DNA from: Dactylorhiza incarnata
Taxonomy: Eukaryota > Streptophyta > Magnoliopsida > Asparagales > Orchidaceae
Reading direction: 5' to 3'
Length of the DNA stretch: 64,000 nucleotides
NCBI GenBank assembly: GCA_033032865.1
Contig: JAWHQI010000507.1
Coordinates: forward strand, 806,001 to 870,000
In this document: positions 45,765 through 57,846 of the stretch, one piece after another
How the letters are laid out: every line of letters begins with the position of its first letter
Position numbering within the stretch: position 1 is the stretch's first letter
Notes under the pieces: model-generated
What the model was told of the DNA's origin: nothing
The model's input: the letters and a program-made list of their open reading frames with translations, nothing else
Database searches by the model: none
Program-made: the position numbers and the translations under genes

Positions 45765-48700
45765 ATGGGTGATTCTTCTGTCTCATCGCCAAGTGTGTTG
45801 ATGCCCCAGATGAGTGACCCTCAACGGACTCATGGTCACACTGGCTCATTGAAGATCACCACTATGCCTCTGGATGGAATAAATTACCTTGAATGGAATA
45901 AATTACCTTGAATGGTCCCGTGCTGCTCAACATGTGATTCACAACCATCAGATGTTCGGATACATCGATGTGACGGTCATGGAGACACCTAAGGATGATT
46001 CTTCTTGGAAGTCTTGGGATTCAGAAAACACCCTTGTCGTCTCTTAGCTTCTGCATTCTATGTCCCCTAAGGTATACCAAAGCTATATGCTGATGGACTC
46101 TGCTTATGAGATATGGACTCGGGCACATGAAACCTACTCTCAGATTGATAGTTCCACTCAGATTTACGAGCTTAACCGTCGAATTTTGCAGTTGAGACAA
46201 AGATCTATGACTGTGTCCTCATATTTCTCGGAATTCGAGCGACTATATCAGGAATTGGATTACTTTGAGCATTTTACTCCAGCTTGTACTGCCGATGCGG
46301 TTCAGTTGCAGCAAAAGAAAGAACATTACCATCTTCACGTTTTCTTGATGGGTTTAAACATGGAGTTAGATACGGTTCAGACTTATATTCTCCACCTCTC
46401 TCCTCTCCCATCCCTTCGGGAGACATTAAGCATGGTACTTGACGATGAAGACCGTCGCAAATCTCTCAACACGATTGCTCCTCCTGATCGCTCTGCCTTG
46501 ACTAGTGTTTGTTAGGGAAACGCCAACAACCCCGACAACACTGTCCCTACTTGTGATTATTGTGGACGCAGAGGACATACTCGGGATGTGTGCTTCAAAC
46601 TTTATCCTAATCTTGCTCCACTAGGACGTGGTCGTGGACTCGACCGTGGGGGGTTTCGACAGGGTGGTTCAAGATCTCTTGGTGCTGCCTATTCTGCCTA
46701 AGTCTATAAAGAGCCTACCTGCCCTTCTTCAGGACATTTTACAGCAAATGAATTGGATGCTCTCCGTTGTCTACTTCACTCCCAGCCTGACGCAACCTCT
46801 GGTGCTTCTACTTTTCTACTGTTGCTATGCCCAACACTCATGCTGCCACCACTCCTTCTGATTGGATCATTGACTCGGGAGCCACCGATCATATGATAGG
46901 ATCCTCCTCAGGTTTTGTTTCCTACACAACTTTTTCTGGTAAGGACAAGGTTATCTCGCCAAATGGCACCTTGTCCCCCATTGCGGGAAAATGACACATC
47001 TCATGTTTTCTGTCCATTTCCCTTTCTTCTGTTCTGCATGTTCCCTCTTTTCCCCGTAGTTTACTTTCGATTAACAATATCACTCGATCTCTTAACCGTT
47101 CTGCGACCTTTTTTCCTGATTCATGTGTTTTTTCGGAACTGGGTACGAAGCAGATCATTGGTAGTGGTAGGAACCGCTGTGGCTTGTACTACCTGGATTC
47201 TCAGCTACTATCTCAGTCTCTCTCCTCTTCTACCATTACTGCTACTGATGTTCGACGTTGACATTTTCGTCTTGGACATCCTTGCCCGGTTTACCTTCAG
47301 AAATTGTTTCCTGCTTTGTTGTCTTTTATTAAAACTTTGGCTTTTGATGTTTGTGAAATGTCTAAACATTTTTCTCTCAGTAGAATCCATTTTGTTGTAA
47401 TACATTCTGATGTTTGGGGGTCATCCCCTATTTTATCTTTTTATCTATTTTTCGTTGGTTTGCCACATTTATTGACTGTTTTTCTCAAACCACTTGAGTC
47501 TATCTTTTAAAGAAAAAAAATGAAATTTTTCCTTGTTTTCACTCTTTTCATAAAATGGTGCAAACCCAGTTCAACGGTAATATTTGTGTCCTACGTAGTG
47601 ATAATGGAGGAGAATATGATGATCGTGGCGTGTTTGGTTCTTATCTCACCAGTCATGGTATTTTACCCAAAATGGTGTTGCTGAACAGAAAAACCGGCAT
47701 TTCCTTGATGTTGCCCACTGCCTTCTCACCACTATGCATCTTCCTAAATCCTATTGGGGTGATGCTGTCCTAATCGCTGCCCATCTTATCAATCATCTTT
47801 CTTCACGGGTTTTAGACTATGCTACACCTAGCCCGTCTCTCCACTACGTTTGTTGTTCATAGATCTCATCTGCCACCCCGGGTCTTCGGGTATGTATGTT
47901 TTGTTCACGTACATCAGCCTCATTGTGACAAACTTGACCCCCGGGTCACCGTTGTGTTTTTATTGGCTATTCTTCCACTACGAAAGGGTATCGGTGTTAC
48001 CACCCTCCATCCCGACGTATTTTTTGTACCATGGATGTTTCTTTCTATGAGGAATCCTATTACATGGATTCGACTCCCTCCATTCGTCAGAGGGAGATTG
48101 GTGACATTACTTCTGATACTTCTGTTCCTCTCCCTCTGATTCCTCCTACTTGTACCATCCTTCCATTATAACAACACCTCCTACGTCTCCTACATCTCCT
48201 ACATCTCCTATCTAATATCTTCTGCGTCCATCTTTGATTTTTCCTCTTCCTCTTGTATACCATCGTCGTCAAACAGGTAAACAGTCCGCTGTCGTTCCAC
48301 CGCCACCCATGCCTTCTTTGGACTCAGATTCTGGTGATGATTTACATGTTCCCCTTGCATTGGTGAAATGTAAATCTATATGTACGCAACACCCTATTTC
48401 CAACCATGTTGCTTATCAACATCTTACTCATGCTCATCAGGTCTTTATCTCTCTATTGTCCTTGATTACTATTGTCAAGACGTGGCAGGAAGTTTTGAGT
48501 ATTCCTGCATGACCACTGGATATGGAGGAAATGTCTGCTTTGGACAAGAATCACACATGAGATGTCTCTCCCCTTCCTCTTGAGAAGAAAGCCATTGGTT
48601 CAAGGTTGGTTTTCTCTGTTAAGCAAAAATAGGATGGTAAGGTTGAGCGTTACAAGGCTTGACTAGTCGCACATGGATACACCTAGACTCAAGGAGTGGA

Positions 48701-49423
48701 CTACCAGGAGACCTTTGCTCCAGTAGCAAAGATGGTCTGCATTCGGGTTCTTCTGTCATGTGCTGTTTGCTTGGGCTGAGATCTTCATCAACCGGATGTA
48801 AAAAATGTCTTCCTCCACTGTGAGCTTGAAGAATAAGTGTACATGAAATTTCCTCTTATCGTTGTGAAAAAGGGACAAGAAGGGCCTGCCTGTCACTTAA
48901 AGTCGTTGTACGGCCTAAAGCAGTCTCCCAAGGCATGGTTTGACGGGTTTATCAAGGCCATGCTCAAGTTTGGCTACAAACAGGGACAGTCGGATCACAC
49001 CATATTTATCCGAAGACGTGAACAAAAACATGTGGTACTAATTGCCTACGTGGATGACATTTTGATCACAAGTGATGACACAGAGGAAATTGCAAATCTC
49101 AAGACACTCTTGTCTGCAGAGTTTGAAGTAAAGGACTTAGGGAGATTACGAGACTTCCTAGGCATTGAAGTGATTAGGTTAAATCAAGGTATCTTCATCT
49201 CTCAACGTAAGTATGTTTTGGATTTGTTAAAAGAGACTAGGATGCTCGGTTGTGTTCCAGCTAACACTCATATGGTTGAGAATCATATGATTGATGAAAA
49301 TAGTGATGGTGACCGCACAGATGCCTCGAGCTATCAGAGATTGGTTGGGAGATTCTTATACCTATCTCACACACGTCCAGACATTACATATCCTATAGGT
49401 ATCTTGAGTAGATATATGCATGC
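45765..49423 (+). pseudogene. Outer Copia gag-protease-integrase-RT, 5' part
   Basis: Starts at ATG 45765 (MGDSSVSSPSVLMPQMSDPQ), directly after insertion A. A local duplication (ataaattaccttgaatgg twice, 45878-45914) follows. The UBN2-like gag is at 46060-46515 (YELNRRILQLRQRSMTVSSY, VFLMGLNMELDTVQTYIL). The knuckle CDYCGRRGHTRDVCF is near 46552, and protease DWIIDSGATDHMIG near 46862. Integrase is frame-broken (46900-47800), with VLRSDNGGEYDD at about 47590. RT is at 48600-49423 (KSLYGLKQSPKAWF, IAYVDDILITSDD, YVLDLLKETRMLG). Many stops and shifts. Reading stops at the insertion site of Copia B and continues at 54559. Confidence 0.88.
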
Positions 49424-49544
49424 AGTTGAATAGAATGGGAAAAATATAACTTCATTACTTGATTACACATACATATATAGGAACGAGGAAAATACGAAAA
49501 AATTGAAAAAGTCCGACTTGAATACACTATTACAACTCTCCCCC

Positions 49545-52500
49545 TCAGGTCGGACGGTAAATGTCGATCATCCCAAGCTTCTGAATATTATCAAAGAACA
49601 TATCACAACTAAGGCTCTTGGTGAACACATCAACGAGCTGATCCTTGGATTGCATGAAAGGAGTAGCCACATTTCCTTTATCCAGGTGATCTTTGATGAA
49701 GTGCCGATCCACTTCCACATGCTTAGTCCTGTCATGCTGGACATGATTATGAGCTATACTAATCGCAACTTTATTGTCACAGTACAGCGAGATGGAGCCA
49801 TTATCCTGGAGCCCCAGATCATGAAGCATGGTATGTACCCAAAGGCCTTCACAGAGACCCAGAGACATTGAACGATACTCAGCCTCCGCACTAGATCTTG
49901 CTACAACATTTTGCTTCTTACTCCTCCATGCTACCAAATTTCCTCCAACAAACGTACAATATCCGGTGGTGGACTTTCTGTCATCATGACATCCAGCCCA
50001 ATCCGCATCAGTGAAGACTTTCAATCTTCAGGTGGCTATGCCGAGAGAATAAGAGACCCCGACTGGGGGCCTTCTTCAGGTATCGCAATACCCGGTATGC
50101 GGCTTCTTGATGTTTAACCTCGGAGCATGCATGTACCTACTCAAGATACCTACAACATAGGTAATATCCGGTCGGGTGTGGGATAGGTATATGAGTCTTC
50201 CAACCAACCTCTGGTAGCTCGAAGTGTCAGCACGATCACCGTCACCATCTTCATTGATCCTGTGGTTTCCTTCATGGGTGTATTAGCCGGGACACACCCA
50301 AGCATTCCGGTTTCTTTCAGGAGATCCAACACATATTTGCGCTGAGATATAAAGATACCTTGGGTTGACCGAGCAACATCAATACCCGGGAAATATCACA
50401 ACTTTCCCAAGTCCTTAACTTCAAATTCCCAAGAGAGTTTTGAGGTTACAGATCTCCTCTATATCATCACCCGTTATCACAATGTCGTCCACATAGACAA
50501 TGAGGATCACAATCTTTTGTTCATGCCTATGGATAAACATGGTATGTCCCAATTGTGCTTGAACATATCCAAACTTCAACATGGCTTTAAGGAACCGGCC
50601 AAACCAGGCTCTTGGAGACTGCTTTAATCCATATAGCGACTTCCGCAACCGACAAACAAGTCCTTCGGCCCCTCTTCGAACAAAACCAGGAAGAAACTTC
50701 ATGTATACCTCTTCATCGAGCTTACCGGGAAGGAACGCATTCTTCACGTCTAGTTGGTGAAGATCCCAACCTAAGCAAGCGACATAAGATAGAAGAGTCC
50801 GTATGGAGTCCATCTTCGCCACATGGGCAAAAGTTTCCTGGTAGTCAACTCCATGAGTCCGAGTGTAGCCTTGAGCAACCAGCCTCGCCTTGCATCGTTC
50901 AATCTTACCCTCCTGATTCTGCTTGACGGAAAAAACCCATCTTGACCCAATAACTCTCTTTCCAGTGGGAAGAGATGCAACCTCCCAAGTATGATTTTTG
51001 TCCAATGTAGATATCTCCTCCATTGCCCGAGACCATACAGGTATGCTCAATGCTTCATGCCATGTCTTAGGAATAGTAACCATGGATAATGAAGCCACAA
51101 AGAACTGATGTGCCCGTAAGATGATGATAAGAGACATGATTAGAGATGGGGTGCTGGGTACAAGGAACTGTACCTTCCGACAAAGTAAGAGGAGCTTGTA
51201 AATCCTCATCTCCAGAGCCTGAATCTGAAGCGGGCATTGGTAGCAGAGGAGCACTAGCGGTCTGTTTCCCTCTCTTATGGCGGTGGTATATGTGAGGAAA
51301 GAGAGACACCAGAGATGAAGGCAAGGCTGGAAGAGGAGACAGCTGAATAGAAGACACCTTAATATGCGGAGCAGGAGCCTGGGCAGGAACAGGAGAAACC
51401 CAAATCAAAGGGTAAGGGATAGGAGCATCTAACACAGTCTCACCCTCACTAATCTCCCCCTGACGAAGAGAGTGAGTCGTGGTCAGATAATAGGAATCAT
51501 TCTCTTGAAAGGTAACATCCATAGTACAGTAGATACGACGAGAAGGAGGATGGTAACAACGGTAGCCTTTTGTGGTAGAGGAGTAGCCAATAAAGACACA
51601 ACGGAGAGCCCGAGGGTCAAGTTTATTCCTTTGGGGTAAGTGAACATGCACAAAGCACACACATCCAAAAACCGGGGGGGGGGGGGGGAGTGAGAGGTAT
51701 GAACAACAAACATGGATGAGAAACGACCAATGGGGGTAGCATACGCCAGGACTCTCGACGGGAGGCGATAGATAAGGTGAGAAGCGGTGAGAACCGCATC
51801 ACCCCAGTAAGATTTGGGAAGGTGCATAGTATGGAGAAGACATCGAGCCACCTCAAGAAAATGCCTATTTTTCCATTCGGCCACCCCGTTTTGAGTAGAG
51901 ATGTGAACACAAGTGGTTTGGTGTAAGATACCATGACTCGTAAGATAGGAACCAAAAACACCCCCGATTATCATATTTCCCCCCATTATCGCTACGGAGA
52001 ACACAAATTTTACCATTAAACTGGGTCTGAACCATTTTGTGAAAGACTTGGAAACAAGTGAAAACCTAACTTTTTTCTTTAACAAATAAACCCAAGTGGT
52101 CCACGAAAAACAATCAATAAACGTAACAAATCACTTAAAACCAGATAAAGATAACACTGGGGAAGGACCCCACACATCAGAATGAATCACAAAAAAAAGG
52201 AATAATGTTAGGAGAAGATAAATGCACAGAAGTATGACAAACATGTTTTGACGTAGTACAAACATCACACACAAAGGATTTCATAAAAGGAATAAAAGCA
52301 GGAAACAATTTTTGAAGATAAACAAGAGAGGGATGTCCGAGGCGAAGATGCCATCGGTGAATATCCTCAGCAGTGACGGTAGCAGATGCGAGAGCTTGAG
52401 ATGGATGTTGGTTGTCCAGGTAGTACAGACCATCATGATTCCTACCACTGCCAATTTTCCGCCTCGTACCCAGTTCCTGAAAAAAACAAGAGTCAGGGAA

Positions 52501-53849
52501 GAAGGTTATCTTGCAGTTGAGAGAGCGAGTAATATGACTAATAGAAAGTAAATTGCAGGGAAATGATGGAACATGAAGAACAGAGATGAGAGAGAGAGTA
52601 GGGGAGCATGAAATGTGTCCTTTGCCCGCAATTGGGGATAATGTGCCATTAACAGAGATGACCTTATCCAAACTGGACAAAGGTGTGTAGGAAACAAAAC
52701 CTGAGGAGGAGCCTGTCATATGATCAGTAACTCCCGAGTCAATGAGCCAGTCAGGTGAGGAGGCAGTGGCATCATGAGCATGGGCCTGAGTCGCAGTAGC
52801 ATAGGAGGAGGAGGCACCCGGAGCGGAGTCAGACTGGGAGTGAAGTAAACGACACAGAGCGTCCAATTCCTGGGCTGAGAAAGAGCTAGAGGCTGGATGT
52901 TCCTCATATATCTCTGAAGCATAAGCAACATCTGAGAATCGAGGGTTGCCTGTCCGGCCTCCTCCACGGCCAGGAGCCCGAGCACGGCCAACAGGAGCCA
53001 GATGAGGATGAAGCTTAAAGCACGCATCCCTAGTGTGACCTCGTCGACCACGTAAACACAAGTGGGAACACTAGTGTTGGTATTACCCCGACCAACACTA
53101 GTCAAGGCAGAGCGATCCGGAGGAGCAGCCATACTGAGGGACTTCCGACGATCATCATCGCGAAGGACCATGCTGAAGGCTTCCCTAAGGGAAGGAAGAG
53201 GCGAACGATGTAAAATATGAGTCCGGACAGTATCTGACTCCATGTTCAACCCCATCAAGAAGACATGCATGCGGTTGCTGCTCTCCTTTTGCTGCAGCTT
53301 CATGGAGTCCGCCGTACAGGAGGCTGTGATTTGCTCAAAGAAATCCAACTCTTGATAAAGGTGTTCAAACTTAGAGAAGTAGGTGGAAACCGTCATAGAT
53401 CCCTGTCGGAGCTCCAAGATGCGACGAGTGAACTCATATATCTGAGTGGAACTACCGATCTGGGAGTAGGTGTCTCGAGCCCGGGTCCAGATATCGTGAG
53501 CTGAGTCCAGCAACATATAACTGCGATACACCTTGAGAGACATAGATTGACGAAGTCATGACACGACAAGGGAGTTCTCGGAGTCCCAATGTTTCCAAGT
53601 GGGATCATCCTTAGATGGAGCCTTAACAGTCCCATCTATGTAACCGAACAACTGATGGCTGCGTATCACATGTTGAGCAGCACGCGACCATTCTAGGTAA
53701 TTTGTTCCATCCAAGGGCACAGTGGTGATCTTCAACGAACCGGAGTGGCCACGAGTCCGCTGAGGGTCACTCATCTGTGGCATAACTTCACTCGGCGAAG
53801 AACCCGTAGAATTCCCCACGATACTCCCTAGCAGAAACAAGGAAATCAC
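49545..53849 (-). pseudogene. Copia B gag-pol, full-length but frame-broken
   Basis: Gag starts at 53849 or at an internal Met (MPQMSDPQRTRGHSGSLKI), continues at 53543-53060 (IYEFTRRILELRQGSMTVST, VFLMGLNMESDTVRTHIL), then the knuckle-like RGRRGHTRDACF. Protease DWLIDSGVTDHMTG is at about 52750. GAG-pre-integrase reads WHLRLGHPSL. Integrase (52085-51600) is frame-shifted. RT lies at 51254-50421 (RCKARLVAQGYTRTHG, QLDVKNAFLPGKL, LIVYVDDIVITGDD). RNase H lies at 50024-49545 (VFTDADWAGCHDDRKSTTGY, SSAEAEYRSMSLGLCEGLW, LVDVFTKSL). All Copia domains are present in order. Several shifts and stops make it non-coding today. Confidence 0.9.
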
Positions 53850-53999
53850 GTACGGATAATGAGTGACGATAGCACCACTAGCATTGGAGGATACGGCGGA
53901 TCACGTGAAGGGATGGCAGCAGCACGACATCGCACAGGGCTGCAGGATCAACAACGGAAGAAGTCACGGCCGCGGAACAATCGGCACAACATGAGGTTA

Positions 54000-54440
54000 G
54001 CGGTTCTAGCGGCAGCAGATCGACGACAGCAGGAGATCAACGACAGATTAGCGACAACAGATCGGCGGCAGCAGGAGATCAGCGACAGATTAACGGCAAC
54101 AGATCGGCTCAGCGGAACAATCAGCAGCAGTAGATTGGCACAGTAGGAGATTAGCGACAGCAGATCGGCGGCAGCAGGAGATCAGCGGATCGACGGCAGC
54201 AGCAACAACAGATCGGCGGCATCGGGAGCAGATCGGCAGCAGATCGTCGGTCCTAGCGTCCAGTATTAGTGGCGGCGCCTAGGACCTGCATGAGCGGAGG
54301 CGGGGGAAGCAACGGGGGACTCTCAAACCGTCGGCAGAAGGCGTGAGAGAGAAGGGAAGGAGCGAGCCAGCGACGTTAACGCAAGAGGAGACGCAGACGG
54401 GCGAGAAAGAGTGCGGCTAGGGCAAATCCCTCTGATACCA
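54000..54440 (-). other. Leader of Copia B with a cag/gat-rich repeat
   Basis: The untranslated leader between the gag start and the 5' LTR. 54010-54250 is made of imperfect copies of agatcggcggcagcaggagatcagc-like words. The frame at 53859-54146 on the forward strand is a translation of this repeat and is not a gene. Confidence 0.6.
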
Positions 54441-54558
54441 AGTTGAATAGAATGGGAAAAATATAACTCCATTTCTTGATTACACATACATATATAGGAA
54501 CGAGGAAAATACGGAAAAACTGAAAAGTCCAACTTGAATACACTATTACAACTCATGC

Positions 54559-55138
54559 TCCTAATATCAGATATCAAGTGGCCGCATATCGTGTACTACG
54601 GTACTTAAAGAAGGCCTCTGGTCGTGACCTCATGTTCTCCAAGAACAACTACTTGAAGATCGAAGTCTTCACTGATATTGATTGGGCTGGAAGCCGCGAC
54701 GACAGGAAATCCACATCGGGGTACGGTACCTTTGTTGTTGGAAATTTGGTGACATGGCGTAGCAAGAAGAAGAATGTGGTGGCCAGATCTAGTGCAGAGG
54801 CTGAGTACCAGTCAATGTATCAAGGTATTTGTGAATCTCTGTGGCTGCATAATATGTTACATGATCTGGGACTTCAGGAGAATGTCCCCCTCTCCTTATA
54901 CTGTGACAACAAGGCAGCTATTAGTATTGCTCATAACCCAGTTCAACATGACAGGACTAAGCATGTTGAGATCGATTGACACTTTATCAAAAACCACCTG
55001 GATAAAGGAAACTTGGTCACTCCTTTTGGTCATTGCAAAGATCAACTGACCGATGTCTTCACCAAAAGCTTGGGATGCGATGTATTTACTGATGACATCC
55101 ATAAGCTTGAGATGATTGATATCTTCCGTCTGACTTGA
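54559..55138 (+). pseudogene. Outer Copia RNase H, 3' part
   Basis: Continues the outer Copia frame after insertion B ([20 protein letters not shown]). It carries VFTDIDWAGSRDDRKSTSGY, the SSAEAEYQSMYQG motif, LYCDNKAAISIAHNPVQHDR and DQLTDVFTKSLG, and ends at TGA 55136-55138. One TGA at about 54977 replaces the Arg of the usual VDRHF. A purine tract (gaggggaag) lies directly before the 3' LTR. Confidence 0.92.
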
Positions 55139-55145
55139 GGGGAAG

Positions 55146-55292
55146 AGTTTTAATTAATATAGATAATTCAAGTCGTCTTTATTCTGTAATACCCACTCAA
55201 GGTTATTAGCGTCTTTTATGCACCTCTTACTCAAGTATATGTATGAGTAAAGAGCCTCTTTTATGAATACAATCATATTACTTTGTTCTATT
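55146..55292 (+). mobile_element. 3' LTR of the outer Copia
   Basis: Starts AGTTTTAATTAATATAG and ends TTGTTCTATT. It aligns base for base with 41051-41197 with about 13 differences, including changes in both terminal motifs. The GTTCC duplication follows directly. Confidence 0.9.
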
Positions 55293-55297
55293 GTTCC

Positions 55298-55531
55298 TTT
55301 GAGGAGCTACTCTTGGGTTCGAGGGGGTTCCAACACTCAAGCCAATGAAACCTACTTGAGATGAGCTAGAGAGCTCGAAAGGGTTTTTGGAATATCAGGA
55401 GTGGATGACAGGAGCTGTGGATATTCGGTGGTGCTCTTTTTGGAATATCAGATGCACATCTATTTTCTTGGCAAAACTTTGCCACAACTGTGCTATTTTG
55501 CCTATGTTGCTCATATTTCCTAAGTAGCAGC
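55298..55531. other. Older flanking DNA, identity unknown
   Basis: Host or older repeat DNA between the outer Copia and the second Gypsy derivative. No domain, tRNA or repeat was recognised. The matching right flank of the derivative is 63942-64000. Confidence 0.5.
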
Positions 55532-56827
55532 TGATGCGGAGCAGAGGCGAGGACGAGCTTTGGGCCCATTCGGGGCGGATTTGGCGACTTTCCATATATG
55601 GCGTGCCCGAATCGACGATTGGACTCTGCAGATGTGTTCGGATTTGCGTTGCAAATCAATTTGATATATTAGTTTATTATTTTTGCATTTATTTTGATGT
55701 ATTTGGGTGGCCCCACCTTCGGCCAATCATAGCCGTTGAAGGTGGGATGCCCTAGCCTTTATTTTATTATAAATAAAAAGGTAGTGGGCTGATGGAGGCA
55801 ATTGCAGAATTTGGAGAAAGCTATTCCTGGATTCCCGCGATCCCGCCACGGTGCCAACTCCGTGGAACCCTAGGTGACGACTCCTAGGCTTGTATCTCCC
55901 TCCCCAAGGTTTGCCCTAACCCTTGGCCACCTTTTCCCCCTCCAATTCCACAATGCCGCCACCTACCAGCCCCCCAATTCCAGCCCGCCTTGCTGCCCAG
56001 ATTCCACCCCCCTATTCATTTTCATTGCACTGTTCAAAAATGAAATTTACTATTCATCCCTATAGTTTTCCCCTCCCTATTCCACTGCAAGCCCCCTTGA
56101 CCACCGCCGCCTACTCCCCTTTTCCTGAAGCCCCAGCCGCCTACTCCTCCCCCACCTGAAGGCACAACCGGCCAAGCAGCTGTCGCCCCTACAAGCCGCC
56201 CCCCCTCTTTGTCGCCAACCTTCCCCCATCCCGTGGAGCCACCCTCACATTCCTCCCTCCCAAATCAGTCCACATCCGGACTGTTCAGCCCGGATCCGCT
56301 CCTAAACATCCGATCCATCCTTTCCATTTTCGGATCTACCCATACATCGCCGGATCTATTCATTTTCGGTCCGTTTCGACCTTCCACCGCCAAGGACAGC
56401 CACCTACGCTATTTCCACGCCGACGGTTCCACATTAGTTCGCCGTCAAAACGCGTCCGACTCTGGAATCTTCAGTGCCTTGGTCAGCCCACTATTTGGTG
56501 AGATTTTGTTGTATTGGATTATTATTGTCAGCATATCTGTATTGACTTGGACTCTCTTTATTTGCTTGGATATATTGTACTGTGGTGGTTTGCTCTGGAT
56601 TACTATTGTGATTTACAGGATTTATTCGCCGCACACTCTTACTTTGACCCTCCACGCGGAGGAAAGCCTAAGCTTGTTTTCGCCTTAATAAAATATTGTC
56701 TTGTCTTGAATTATCTGCGTGGGATGTTATTATTTATTATCTAATTTGTGACTAATCCGTCGGGCTTTGCATATCATATAGGGTTAGGCCGCAGATATTC
56801 CGCCGCCTATAGATTCGTCCTGCGTCA
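55532..56827 (+). mobile_element. 5' LTR of Gypsy derivative copy 2 (1296 bp)
   Basis: Starts TGATGCGGAGCAGAGG and ends CTGCGTCA just before the primer site. It is closely similar to 62640-63941, with a modest number of differences spread along its length. It contains a poly-pyrimidine GC-rich half that gives spurious proline-rich frames (55874-56688). Confidence 0.92.
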
Positions 56828-56894
56828 ATTGGTATCAAAGATAGGTTACGCGCTCGTTTTGATACACAGCCGTATAGTTTATAGGTTTTTCATT

Positions 56895-57841
56895 ATGTCT
56901 AGGTGTCACAATTATTCCTCTCCTCACTTTGGAGGTCTCAAGTCCACTTGCTCCTGCCTTCATAGATCCCCTTCAGGGAGACCCTCACGACACTACGATG
57001 ATTATTCGCGATCGCAATACACCACTTTCAAAGATCGTGTTGACCCACTGACACGACCCTACTATGCTAGAGACGATCAGTATGATGATTATCGTCGTTC
57101 TTATCCGTACACACGAGCGGATCGTGTTGATCATTCGACACGACTCGGTTACCTTTGAGATGATTATTATGAGGATTATCGTTCTGAGAGAGATCTTGAG
57201 AGACAGTTTCGTACTGTTGCCCCTTCCTTTGACGGCTCATCGAGTCCCGAGTCGTTCAGTTATTGGCTCGTAGATATGGAGTATTATCTTGAACATTTTG
57301 AGGTATTCGGTGAGCGTCGCGTCAAGTTTGCGAAACTTAGACTTTTAGATCAGGCGAGGGCATATTAGGCTAGCATTGAGAGGACCCGCGAGCGAGACCA
57401 TCTTCGTCGCATCACTAGTTGGGTGGGCATGAAGCGTACATTGTGTCAGAGGTATCTGCCTTCGTTGTATCGGAGTCGCTTGCTCGACCAATTATTTTCC
57501 CTTTAGCAAGGATCCATGTCTGTCGCTGAGTACAGTGACCGTTTTGATAAGTTAGTGGTGAGGAGTGATATCTGTGAGGACCCAGCCATGACCATTTTCC
57601 GATTTCGGCCTGGACTTCGGTCTGACATACGTACTAAGGTAGTTTATCATAGCTTGAAGTCCCTCGAGCAGACATATCAACTCGCCCTTCGTTATGAACA
57701 GTCTTTGAGATCCGCAAGAGCTGGTCGATGGGATTCTCACCTTGACCTCCGCAGTACGAGCCCCTCCCACACCGAGGACACCACTTTGCCTATCATTGTT
57801 CCATCAGACATGACTGAAGGATACAGATTGCTCTCACCCCA
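56895..57841 (+). pseudogene. Gag of Gypsy derivative copy 2
   Basis: Starts at ATG 56895 (MSRCHNYSSPHFGG) with an Arg/Tyr/Asp-rich N terminus (YDDYRRSYPYTRADRVDHST). The capsid part follows at about 57230-57760: PESFSYWLVDMEYYLEHFEV, IERTRERDHLRRITSWVGM, KRTLCQRYLPSLYRSRLLDQ, SVAEYSDRFDKLVVRSDI and LEQTYQLALRYEQSL. Stops occur at 57157, 57366-57368 (TAG for the expected Trp, the same codon as in copy 1) and near 57505 (TAG, probably from CAG). The frame otherwise stays constant. Confidence 0.85.
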
Positions 57842-57846
57842 GTGAG

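Larger units (their letters stand above)
49424..54553 (-). mobile_element. Nested Copia B (5130 bp)
   Basis: LTRs of 113-114 bp at 54441-54553 (5') and 49424-49537 (3'), with about five substitutions and one indel between them. Perfect target duplication CATGC at 49419-49423 and 54554-54558. The primer site (reverse of TGGTATCAGAG, 54430-54440) abuts the 5' LTR. A polypurine tract (reverse of ctccccctcagg) abuts the 3' LTR. The insertion lies within RT/RNase H of the outer Copia, in codon frame SRYMHA|PNIR. Its gag is clearly homologous to that of the outer Copia. Confidence 0.95.
41051..55292 (+). mobile_element. Outer Ty1/Copia with two nested Copia insertions
   Basis: LTRs at 41051-41197 and 55146-55292 (147 bp each) and target duplication GTTCC at 41046-41050 and 55293-55297. 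Removing insertions A and B leaves about 5.1 kb, a normal Copia size. The primer site TGGTATCAGAG (41198-41208) touches the 5' LTR without a gap. By eye the LTRs differ at about 13 of 147 positions, which makes it the oldest of the three nested Copias. Confidence 0.93.

Noticed and set aside
51676..51690. Long G run in Copia B as a structural element
   Set aside because: Lies in an integrase frame where relatives have proline codons; most likely homopolymer slippage.
55298..55531. Possible host exon reading across the Copia or Gypsy-derivative insertion sites
   Set aside because: Joining the flanks after removing one target duplication gives frames that hit stops quickly; the short open stretches have no recognisable similarity.
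55874..56688. Proline-rich open frames as genes
   Set aside because: Located within the 5' LTR and repeated in the 3' LTR at 62982-63797; LTR sequence, not protein-coding.
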